This document shows positions 39,928 through 46,701 of a stretch of DNA of 64,000 nt, in pieces. Source of the stretch: Vibrio pomeroyi (GTDB lineage: Bacteria > Pseudomonadota > Gammaproteobacteria > Enterobacterales > Vibrionaceae); contig NZ_AP025506.1 in assembly GCF_024347595.1 (NCBI RefSeq), positions 930,001 to 994,000 of the forward strand, read 5' to 3'. Every line of letters starts with the position of its first letter. Positions within the stretch are counted from its first letter, which is position 1. Both the position numbers and the translations under genes were made by a program. The notes under the pieces were generated by a model. It was given only the letters and a program-made list of their open reading frames with translations, did no database searches and was not told the origin of the DNA.

Positions 39928-39990
39928 GTGAGTTAAATTTGTTCGTTTTGATGTTTTATTGATGGCTTTATGAAGAGTGATTTTTAATAA

Positions 39991-40818
39991 GTGAGTGCTA
40001 GAAAGATGGAAACACCAGTCGTTGATTTGTGGCTTTGTTCTCTAAGCGATTTGGATGAAGATACTGATCATGTGTCGCGCCTTAAACAGAAACTGACCGA
40101 CGATGAAGTCGCCAAGGTGGAGCGTTATCGAATGCCTTCATCTCAGATCCAAGCGCTCTATGTTCGTAACTACTTACGAGAGGTTCTGTCGATCTACTCT
40201 GATTTGACGGCTGAAGAGTGGCGGTTTGAGTATGGTGAAAAAGGAAAACCAAGCTTGATTGCAGAGCAGCAACACAAAACCGGACTGAATTTCAATATTA
40301 GCCACAGCCAAGATCATTTACTGATTGCTGTCTGCCAAACGAAAGGGCAATCACTACAGCTTGGGGTGGATATTGAACATGCAAGAAGTTCGACCAACAT
40401 CGCGGCGATAATGAAGCATTACTTTTCGGAGTTTGAGATTAACGACTTACTCGAGCTGGATGAGGTATCTCAAAGAGAACGTTTTTTTGATTTGTGGGCA
40501 CTGAAAGAGTCGTACATCAAAGCGACAGGAAAGGGATTGGCCACATCATTGAAAAGTTTTTCGTTCGACTTTTCCAATCTTACTCAACAAACACTGCCAG
40601 TTCATTCGTCGGGTTTACCACCAGAGTTACATGGCGAAATCATTGTAAACTACGGAGTTGGGTTGGATGTTACTGAACAAGGCGATGTTTCAACAGATTG
40701 GCAATGCAGTTTAGGAAGGTTGAATAACCAGTTTCGATTTGCCGTGACGCATGGTGGTGCAACGCTTCCTATGCAATTAGAGATGAAGTGCTTTCCCAAA
40801 TCGAAGCTACTTGGCTGA
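39991..40818 (+). CDS. pfaE: 4'-phosphopantetheinyl transferase PfaE
   Basis: A 275-residue Sfp-type transferase that attaches the phosphopantetheine arm to the ACP domains. The magnesium-binding motif is LGVDIEHA (near residue 125), and the second signature is FFDLWALKESYIKATGKGL (near 169). An upstream motif, RNYLREVLSIY, and KPSLI fit the Sfp branch rather than AcpS. The frame opens right after an in-frame TAA with GTG at 39991. An ATG at 40006 (METPVVDLW) is a plausible alternative; neither has a strong ribosome site, which suggests modest translation. Its divergence from pfaA and the presence of five ACPs to modify make its partner clear. Confidence 0.93.
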   Translation: MSARKMETPVVDLWLCSLSDLDEDTDHVSRLKQKLTDDEVAKVERYRMPSSQIQALYVRNYLREVLSIYSDLTAEEWRFEYGEKGKPSLIAEQQHKTGLNFNISHSQDHLLIAVCQTKGQSLQLGVDIEHARSSTNIAAIMKHYFSEFEINDLLELDEVSQRERFFDLWALKESYIKATGKGLATSLKSFSFDFSNLTQQTLPVHSSGLPPELHGEIIVNYGVGLDVTEQGDVSTDWQCSLGRLNNQFRFAVTHGGATLPMQLEMKCFPKSKLLG

Positions 40819-40925
40819 GTTTACGCTCGTTACACTAGAACCTTGAGCTTCTAATCTGGAACAAGGCCTACTGTCAACTAATCGCACTTTCAGCCACTCC
40901 CGCTCTCAGCCACTAACAATCTTAG

Positions 40926-41333
40926 TTAACTCGTTTCGCCAAGCATCGCTTTTAATACTTCAGCGGGTACAGGCTGAAGTTGTTTGTCTTTATCTAGGCA
41001 AACCATCTCGATATCACCAATCACGGCAGGTTTGGTCGCATCTTTACGCCATACCTCTTGTCGCCATAAGGTTTTGTATTTGCCATCGAGTTCAAAAGAG
41101 GTTCGGATATCGCAGATCTCTGCGAATTCGACCCCGTCTTGAAAGGTCATATTAGCTTTATACACCGCAAACCCCAGTCCATGCTCATTCCATAATGTCG
41201 CCAGTTTATCGCTGCCCAACACATGCTCGCGCGCACGCTCAAAGTATTTAAGAAAGTTAGGGTGATAAACCACACCTGAGTGATCGGTATCTTCGTAGTA
41301 AATCTGTACTGGGTGATGGTAGATCTGACTCAT
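40926..41333 (-). CDS. YbgC/FadM-type hot-dog acyl-CoA thioesterase
   Basis: A 135-residue single hot-dog protein. The catalytic region YYEDTDHSGVVYHPNFLKYFERARE is the 4-hydroxybenzoyl-CoA thioesterase signature with the active-site aspartate. I start at the ATG at 41333 (MSQIYHHPV) with AAGAG upstream. It is convergent with pfaE and not in the tol-pal cluster where ybgC usually lies. EPA-producing bacteria have a thioesterase gene (orf6) near pfa genes that aids product release, so a role in freeing or editing PUFA acyl chains is plausible. It could equally be a general acyl-CoA thioesterase. A FadR-like sequence lies about 105 bases upstream, as expected for a FadM-like enzyme. Confidence 0.85.
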   Translation of the reverse strand: MSQIYHHPVQIYYEDTDHSGVVYHPNFLKYFERAREHVLGSDKLATLWNEHGLGFAVYKANMTFQDGVEFAEICDIRTSFELDGKYKTLWRQEVWRKDATKPAVIGDIEMVCLDKDKQLQPVPAEVLKAMLGETS

Positions 41334-41437
41334 GGGTAACAACTCTTGGTAAGTAGTGGATCAGTAAATCTGACTAAGTTGTGCAGCACTCTACAGGATA
41401 GGTTGAAATTACTTCAAGGCATCATCGTGAAAGGGGC

Positions 41438-41454
41438 TTTTGGTCAGACCTCAT
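41438..41454. promoter_or_regulatory. FadR-like site upstream of the thioesterase gene
   Basis: TTTTGGTCAGACCTCAT matches 9 of 10 defined positions of TGGTCnGACCA and shares GGTCAGACCTC with the fadIJ operator. It is about 105 bases upstream of the thioesterase ATG. It could instead affect the dctP side, but lies 155 bases before that promoter. Confidence 0.5.
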
Positions 41455-41479
41455 TTATCACTGATGCTTTGGTCAACTC

Positions 41480-41521
41480 CCACCCATTTATAAATATTCT
41501 ATGTGTCATTTTCCACCCATT
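41480..41521. promoter_or_regulatory. Direct repeats, possible DctD enhancer sites
   Basis: CCACCCATT occurs at 41480-41488 and 41513-41521, start to start 33 bases, about three helical turns. They lie 85-125 bases upstream of the sigma-54 promoter, in the usual range for an activator-binding enhancer. Confidence 0.45.
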
Positions 41522-41605
41522 AAATTTTGCAAAGAGTGGACGACTCATGTTGGCAACTATGATGAAGCCTTGTGGTTAAAGGCTTGTTAATGTTTTGTAT
41601 CAATA

Positions 41606-41621
41606 TGGCGCGCTAATTGCC
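41606..41621 (+). promoter_or_regulatory. Sigma-54 promoter of dctPQM
   Basis: TGGCGC-N5-TTGCC has the GG and GC doublets in exact -24/-12 spacing. It lies 58 bases ahead of the dctP ATG. The regulator DctD encoded nearby carries the sigma-54-contacting GAFTGA motif. Confidence 0.8.
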
Positions 41622-41679
41622 TTAGTGAAAGCACGCAGTTCCCATTGAAGGGCTGCTTTGTTTACTAAGGAGAATAATA

Positions 41680-42675
41680 ATGTTTAAGCCTCTTACCCTG
41701 CTGTCTGTATCTGCTCTAGCGCTCACAAGTTTTAATGCTGCTGCAAACTGTGACCCTGGTGAAATCGTGATTAAATTCAGTCACGTAACCAATACTGATA
41801 AGCACCCGAAAGGCATTGCCGCTTCTCTACTAGAAGAGCGAGTAAACACTGAAATGAATGGTAAAGCTTGTATGCAAGTTTTCCCTAACTCGACGCTTTA
41901 CGATGATAATAAGGTACTGGAAGCCCTGTTAAATGGTGATGTTCAAATGGCGGCACCTTCGCTGTCTAAATTTGAGAAGTTCACTAAGAAATACCGCATT
42001 TTTGACCTTCCGTTCCTATTTGAAGATGTAGACGCCGTTGACCGTTTCCAAAACTCAGAATCTGGTGAAAAACTGAAGAATGCAATGAAACGTCGTGGCC
42101 TACAGGGTCTAGCGTTTTGGCACAATGGCATGAAACAGATGTCGGCGAACAAACCTCTTATCAACCCTGAAGATGCGGAAGGTTTGAAATTCCGTGTTCA
42201 AGCATCAGATGTATTGGTCGCTCAGTTTGAACAGCTTGGCGCTAACCCGCAGAAGATGTCTTTCAAAGAAGTATACGGTGGCCTGCAAACTAAGGTTATC
42301 GATGGCCAAGAAAACACATGGTCAAACATCTACGGTAAGAAGTTCTTTGAAGTACAAGACGGCGTGACTGAAACCAATCACGGCATCTTGGATTACCTAG
42401 TTGTAACCTCGAACGACTTCTGGAAAGACCTACCTGAAGATGTACGCACGCAGCTTGGCACTATCGTTCAAGAAGTGTCTGAGACGCGTAACGCGGAATC
42501 TTCAAAAGTTAACCTAGCGAACAAAAACAACATCATCGAAGCTGGTGGTGAGGTTCGTACGTTGACGCCAGAACAGCGTCAAGCTTGGGTAACGGCACTT
42601 CAACCAGTATGGAAGAAGTTTGAAAAAGACATCGGTTCAGATCTTATCGATGCAGCATTAGCTTCAAACCAATAA
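41680..42675 (+). CDS. dctP: TRAP transporter C4-dicarboxylate-binding protein DctP
   Basis: A 331-residue periplasmic binding protein. A Sec signal covers residues 1-22 (MFKPLTLLSVSALALTSFNA) before AANCDPGEIVIKFSHV. The DctP signatures are visible as DLPFLFEDVDAVDRF, GLKFRVQASDVLVAQFEQLGANPQKM and KEVYGGLQTKVIDGQENTWSNIY, including the conserved arginine that binds the carboxylate. It delivers succinate, malate or fumarate to DctQM. AAGGAG precedes its ATG. A sigma-54 promoter and the convergent dctBD genes make dicarboxylate-induced expression likely. A strong hairpin separates it from dctQ. Confidence 0.94.
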   Translation: MFKPLTLLSVSALALTSFNAAANCDPGEIVIKFSHVTNTDKHPKGIAASLLEERVNTEMNGKACMQVFPNSTLYDDNKVLEALLNGDVQMAAPSLSKFEKFTKKYRIFDLPFLFEDVDAVDRFQNSESGEKLKNAMKRRGLQGLAFWHNGMKQMSANKPLINPEDAEGLKFRVQASDVLVAQFEQLGANPQKMSFKEVYGGLQTKVIDGQENTWSNIYGKKFFEVQDGVTETNHGILDYLVVTSNDFWKDLPEDVRTQLGTIVQEVSETRNAESSKVNLANKNNIIEAGGEVRTLTPEQRQAWVTALQPVWKKFEKDIGSDLIDAALASNQ

Positions 42676-42685
42676 CACCGCTATA

Positions 42686-42710
42686 GGGTAGCGGCTCCCT
42701 ACCGCTGCCC
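42686..42710 (+). promoter_or_regulatory. Intercistronic hairpin dctP / dctQ
   Basis: GGGTAGCGG pairs with CCGCTGCCC (one G-T) around a seven-base loop, followed by only a short T stretch. It probably stabilises or partly terminates the message so that DctP is made in excess over the membrane subunits. Confidence 0.6.
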
Positions 42711-42741
42711 TTTATTAAAACAATTATAAGCGGAGTCAATT

Positions 42742-43497
42742 ATGGAAAAGCCTCAAATGGAACAACCAAATTCTAGCGAATCAGCACTGGAACCCTCTCT
42801 TTTTTCCAAAGTCGGAAGAGTTACGGATGCGATTGAAGAGTCATTAATCGCATTTTTCCTTGGCGCAATGACGCTACTTACTTTTGCCAATGTGGTATTT
42901 CGATACGCATTCAATGACAACATTTTATGGGCATTGGAACTGACGGTATTCATGTTTGCATGGATGGTGTTGGTCGGCGCATCTTACGGTGTTAAAAAAC
43001 ACTTCCATATTGGTGTTGATGTCATCATCAACCTTGCCCCTGAAAAGCTACGCAAAGTGTATGCGTTAATCGCGGTGACCAGTTGTCTAGCATTTTCAAT
43101 CTTACTTCTTATCGGCTCTTGGAATTATTGGTACCCATTCGCGACCGATCGCGCATGGTACGAGACCGATGATATTCCAATGCCAGAGATGCTTCAGTTT
43201 CTTGCTGACTGGCTGAATGAAGGTGAGCGATACGAGAAACTGCCACGCTTTATCCCTTATATGGCGCTGCCGATTGGTATGGCAATGCTTACGTTCCGTT
43301 TTGCTCAAGTTGCTTACCAAGTAGTAACAGGCAAACTCGATCGCATGATTGCTGGGCACGAAGCCGAAGAAGAGCTGGATGCATTGAAAGCGGACGTGCT
43401 AGCGGGTTCTGATGAAGACGCGACAGCGGTATTGGATTCGACGAAGCCAAACAAGGCGAGTGAGTCGGATACAAAACCTAACGGTAAGGAAGACTAA
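42742..43497 (+). CDS. dctQ: TRAP transporter small membrane subunit DctQ
   Basis: A 251-residue membrane protein with four predicted transmembrane segments (for example AFFLGAMTLLTFANVVFRYAF and ELTVFMFAWMVLVGASYGV). The motif GASYGVKKHFHIGVDVI is typical of DctQ. It bridges DctP and DctM. It has an unusually long charged C-terminal tail (about residues 205-251, rich in Glu, Asp and Lys), in the cytoplasm by prediction. The next gene, dctM, starts two bases after its stop, so the two are surely co-translated. Confidence 0.93.
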   Translation: MEKPQMEQPNSSESALEPSLFSKVGRVTDAIEESLIAFFLGAMTLLTFANVVFRYAFNDNILWALELTVFMFAWMVLVGASYGVKKHFHIGVDVIINLAPEKLRKVYALIAVTSCLAFSILLLIGSWNYWYPFATDRAWYETDDIPMPEMLQFLADWLNEGERYEKLPRFIPYMALPIGMAMLTFRFAQVAYQVVTGKLDRMIAGHEAEEELDALKADVLAGSDEDATAVLDSTKPNKASESDTKPNGKED

Positions 43498-43499
43498 TC

Positions 43500-44861
43500 A
43501 TGGCAATGTTATTTCTATTTTTGATGGTAATTGCGTTCATGCTAGTGGGTGTACCAATTGCTATTTCACTGGGTTTATCCAGTATCATATTTCTTCTCAT
43601 GCACTCAGATGCCTCTCTTGCTTCTGTTGCTCAAACTTTGTTTAACGCGTTTGCTGGTCATTACACATTATTAGCGATTCCATTCTTCATTTTAGCGTCG
43701 AGCTTTATGTCTACTGGTGGTGTGGCAAAACGTATTATTCGCTTTGCAATCGCAATGGTAGGTTGGTTCCGAGGTGGCTTGGCGATGGCGTCAGTTGTGG
43801 CATGTATGATGTTTGCAGCGCTGTCTGGTTCGTCTCCGGCAACGGTAGTTGCAATCGGTAGTATTGTTATCGCGGGTATGATCAAGAACGGCTACTCAAA
43901 AGAGTTCGCTGCAGGGGTTATCTGTAACGCGGGTACTTTGGGCATCTTGATTCCACCTTCAATTGTGATGGTGGTATACGCAGCGGCGACCGATGTATCT
44001 GTTGGTCGTATGTTCCTTGGTGGTGTTATTCCTGGCCTGTTGGCGGGCGTGATGCTGATGATTGCTATCTACATTGCGGCGCGTATTAAGAAGATTCCTG
44101 CACAGCCATTTGTGGGTTGGGGCGAGATGTTCGCAGCCGCGAAAGATGCGAGCTGGGGCTTGTTACTGATTGTCATCATTTTGGGTGGTATCTACGGCGG
44201 TATCTTTACTCCGACAGAAGCGGCGGCTGTTGCAGCGGTGTACGCGTTCTTTATTGCCAACTTCATCTATAAAGATATGGGCCCATTTGCGGATAAGAAC
44301 AACACCAAGCCAGCGCTGGTTAAAGTGTTCCAAACCTTCTTCCATAAAGACACCAAAGATACGCTTTACGACGCGGGCAAGCTGACGATCATGTTGCTGT
44401 TTATCATTGCCAACGCATTGATTCTTAAGCACGTACTGACGGAAGAACGTATTCCTCAAATGATCACAGAATCTATGCTTTCTGCAGGCTTAGGTCCGAT
44501 TACCTTCTTGATTGTAGTGAACGTACTACTCTTGATTGGTGGGCAGTTCATGGAGCCATCAGGCTTGCTGATCATTGTTGCGCCGTTGGTATTCCCAATC
44601 GCTATTGCACTAGGTATCGACCCAATTCACCTTGGTATCATGATGGTGGTGAACATGGAGATAGGGATGATAACCCCGCCAGTTGGGCTCAATTTGTTTG
44701 TGACTGCAGGGGTCGCGAAAATGTCGATGATGAACGTGGTCAAAGCGGCACTGCCTTGGGTGGGCGTGATGTTCTTGTTCTTGATTATCGTAACCTACGT
44801 GCCTTGGGTTTCTACATGGTTACCAACTACCTTGATGGGGCCGGAAATCATAACTAAGTAG
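43500..44861 (+). CDS. dctM: TRAP transporter large membrane subunit DctM
   Basis: A 453-residue channel subunit with about twelve hydrophobic segments. Characteristic DctM stretches are LLAIPFFILASSFMSTGGVAKR, GSSPATVVAIGSI, GTLGILIPPSIVMVVYA, FTPTEAAAVAAVYAF and MITPPVGLNLFVTAG. It carries out sodium-coupled uptake of C4-dicarboxylates with DctP and DctQ. GGAAG precedes its ATG. It converges on the dctBD cluster; I saw no rightward T-tailed terminator, since the hairpin at 44947 has its T run on the other strand. Confidence 0.95.
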   Translation: MAMLFLFLMVIAFMLVGVPIAISLGLSSIIFLLMHSDASLASVAQTLFNAFAGHYTLLAIPFFILASSFMSTGGVAKRIIRFAIAMVGWFRGGLAMASVVACMMFAALSGSSPATVVAIGSIVIAGMIKNGYSKEFAAGVICNAGTLGILIPPSIVMVVYAAATDVSVGRMFLGGVIPGLLAGVMLMIAIYIAARIKKIPAQPFVGWGEMFAAAKDASWGLLLIVIILGGIYGGIFTPTEAAAVAAVYAFFIANFIYKDMGPFADKNNTKPALVKVFQTFFHKDTKDTLYDAGKLTIMLLFIIANALILKHVLTEERIPQMITESMLSAGLGPITFLIVVNVLLLIGGQFMEPSGLLIIVAPLVFPIAIALGIDPIHLGIMMVVNMEIGMITPPVGLNLFVTAGVAKMSMMNVVKAALPWVGVMFLFLIIVTYVPWVSTWLPTTLMGPEIITK

Positions 44862-44941
44862 TTATTCCACGTAGCTAATCCAAGTAGCTATTTGCTCCAA
44901 GTAGTTATTTGAGCCATTCACTGGCATGGAATTTAATCCAT

Positions 44942-44972
44942 AAAAAATGAGGAGGTCGCTAGACCTCCTCAT
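44942..44972 (-). terminator. Terminator overlapping the end of the 57-codon ORF
   Basis: Read leftward, ATGAGGAGGTC-TAGC-GACCTCCTCAT is a perfect 11-bp stem followed by TTTTTTA. The TAG stop codon of the small ORF is in the loop. Confidence 0.85.
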
Positions 44973-45132
44973 CTATATGTCTACCTCGTTTAGCCTGAGG
45001 ATTGATCTGCTCGTATAATGCTCTTTTCGCTTCCAATTCCGGCGTATTTAAATCGACATGCTGATCAGTATAGTAAATGCCATCTATCTCAAAAGTATCA
45101 GTAATCGATGGTACTCTCGTTTTCTCACCCAT
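44959..45132 (-). CDS. Small hypothetical protein downstream of dctD
   Basis: A 57-residue soluble, charged protein (MGEKTRVPSITDTFEIDGIYYTD...). I choose the ATG at 45132 because AAGGAAG sits at the right distance; the open frame extends 11 codons further upstream without a ribosome site. It has no signal, membrane segment or cysteine. Its final codons and stop form one arm and the loop of the intrinsic terminator, a tight packing that argues for a genuine gene. It starts 78 bases after dctD and may be co-transcribed with it. I do not recognise the family, and a role in dicarboxylate regulation would be guesswork. Confidence 0.6.
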   Translation of the reverse strand: MGEKTRVPSITDTFEIDGIYYTDQHVDLNTPELEAKRALYEQINPQAKRGRHIDEEV

Positions 45133-45210
45133 AACCACTTCCTTATTATATTTATTGCATAACATCCTGTTATTGAAATAAGTATAGGTGATCTTGCTCC
45201 CAAATCTAAT

Positions 45211-46560
45211 TTAGTTTGGTTCTACCTTATAAGATTCTTTCGTGAGCTGGTGTTTTTGCATCTTATCGTAGAGGGTTTTCCTTGGTAATTGCAGCCTCTC
45301 CATGGTCTCTTTTATGCTGCCATTACATTCAATAAGTGCTTGCTTCAGCGTGTTTTTTTCAAAGTCAGATACCAGTTCTGCTAAGGACAGTTCTTGAGAC
45401 GTTTCACTGATGCTGTCTGATAAGTGAGAAAGCTTACCTAATAGCACAAAACGCTCTGCTGTATTACGTAATTCTCGAACATTTCCCGGCCAATCATGAG
45501 CTAGAAGCGCATGCAGCTCTTTTTGAGGAAGTGCCGGGGCTGTCTTGCCATAGCGAGCCGCCGCCACCAATAGGAAGTGGTGGAAAAGGGCAGGGATGTC
45601 TTCTTGTCGACTTCTTAGTGGGGGTAAGTCTAGGGTGACGACATTGAGTCGGTAGTAAAGGTCTTGGCGGAAGGTGCCTTCTTCAGCCGCTTTCTTTAAG
45701 TCGACTTTGGTTGCCGCAATTACGCGGATATCTAAGGGGACTAACCCGTTCGAGCCTACTCTTTCGATGACGCGCTCTTGTAGTACACGCAGCAAACGAA
45801 TTTGTGCCTGCATCGGCATGGATTCGATTTCATCTAAAAATAAGGTTCCGCCCTGAGCAAATTCGAACTTACCAACACGCTTACTCTCTGCACCAGTAAA
45901 CGCGCCTTTCTCGTGGCCATAGAGTTCACTTTCAATCAGGTTCTCAGGCACCGCGCCGCAGTTGACCGCGACAAAGTTTTGCTCTCGACGGCCGCTTTGT
46001 TCATGCAGAGAGCGCGCAACTAACTCTTTACCTGTACCTGTTTCACCAAACAGCAAGATATCTGCATTGGTGTCGGCAACATGGGTGATGATGGAACGTA
46101 ACTCGGTCATGGATTGTGTGTCACCAATGATTCTCGGACCGAGTGCTTTGCTGGCTTTGAGTGAACGCTTGAGTTCGAGGTTTTCTAAGGTCAGTTGACG
46201 CTTTTCAATGGCGCGTCTGGTGGTTTCGATAAGGCGTTCATTGGCAAATGGCTTTTCAATGAAATCATAGGCGCCATCTTGAATCGCTTGCACCGCCATC
46301 GAGATGTCACCATGACCAGTGATCATGATGACGGGAATCTCTTTGTCTTTATGCATGATTGTGTTGAGCAGGTCGTGCCCCGAGATACCCGGCAAGCAGA
46401 TATCAGTGATGATCACGTGAGGCAATCCACTCTCTTGAATCGCGAGCAGGGCCGATTCCGCATCGGGAAAGAATTCGGCATCAATATCGGCGAGCTCGAA
46501 GCTCTGTTCAATCGCCATTCTTAGGTCAGATTCATCATCAATGAAGTAGACGTGACACAT
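45211..46560 (-). CDS. dctD: C4-dicarboxylate transport response regulator DctD (sigma-54 activator)
   Basis: A 449-residue NtrC-family activator. Receiver domain with phosphorylation site D53 (IITDICLPG); AAA+ domain with Walker A GETGTGKE (172-179), GAFTGA (219-224, sigma-54 contact) and LFLDEIESM; C-terminal Fis-type helix-turn-helix (ALIECNGSIKETMERLQLPRKTLYDKM). When phosphorylated by DctB it activates dctPQM from the sigma-54 promoter at 41606. It lies 141 bases after dctB in the same direction and converges on the transporter genes. Confidence 0.95.
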   Translation of the reverse strand: MCHVYFIDDESDLRMAIEQSFELADIDAEFFPDAESALLAIQESGLPHVIITDICLPGISGHDLLNTIMHKDKEIPVIMITGHGDISMAVQAIQDGAYDFIEKPFANERLIETTRRAIEKRQLTLENLELKRSLKASKALGPRIIGDTQSMTELRSIITHVADTNADILLFGETGTGKELVARSLHEQSGRREQNFVAVNCGAVPENLIESELYGHEKGAFTGAESKRVGKFEFAQGGTLFLDEIESMPMQAQIRLLRVLQERVIERVGSNGLVPLDIRVIAATKVDLKKAAEEGTFRQDLYYRLNVVTLDLPPLRSRQEDIPALFHHFLLVAAARYGKTAPALPQKELHALLAHDWPGNVRELRNTAERFVLLGKLSHLSDSISETSQELSLAELVSDFEKNTLKQALIECNGSIKETMERLQLPRKTLYDKMQKHQLTKESYKVEPN

Positions 46561-46701
46561 AGTTATTCCTTTACTCTTTTATACTGATTATCGCTGAGTT
46601 TGTTTATTAGGCAGTATTTGAACGGACTCATCTCAGTCTGTTATTTTTGCTTCGTGTACTGGGTTTTATTCTTTTTGTCTTTGCTGTCTTTGCTCTTGTT
46701 C

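Larger units (their letters stand above)
39285..39990. promoter_or_regulatory. Divergent control region pfaA / pfaE
   Basis: 706 bases without a credible gene. The half near pfaE is very AT-rich, with many T runs. It contains the FadR-like palindrome (39642-39658) and an 8-bp dyad (39906-39927). A five-codon reading frame, ATG AAG AGT GAT TTT TAA, ends at 39988 just before the pfaE start and may be chance. Several -10-like boxes exist; I could not choose the promoters with confidence. No pfaR-type regulator gene is adjacent. Confidence 0.6.
41334..41679. other. Divergent region, thioesterase / dctP
   Basis: 346 bases holding the FadR-like site (41438-41454), a pair of CCACCCATT direct repeats (41480-41488 and 41513-41521) and the sigma-54 promoter of dctP (41606-41621). 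I saw no gene with a credible start in it. Confidence 0.7.

Noticed and set aside
39970..39990. Five-codon leader peptide before pfaE
   Set aside because: A random ATG followed by a nearby stop is expected in such AT-rich DNA; no attenuator hairpin follows.
41346..41579. 77-codon rightward frame between the thioesterase gene and dctP
   Set aside because: No ribosome site, low-quality composition, and it would cover the regulatory elements there.
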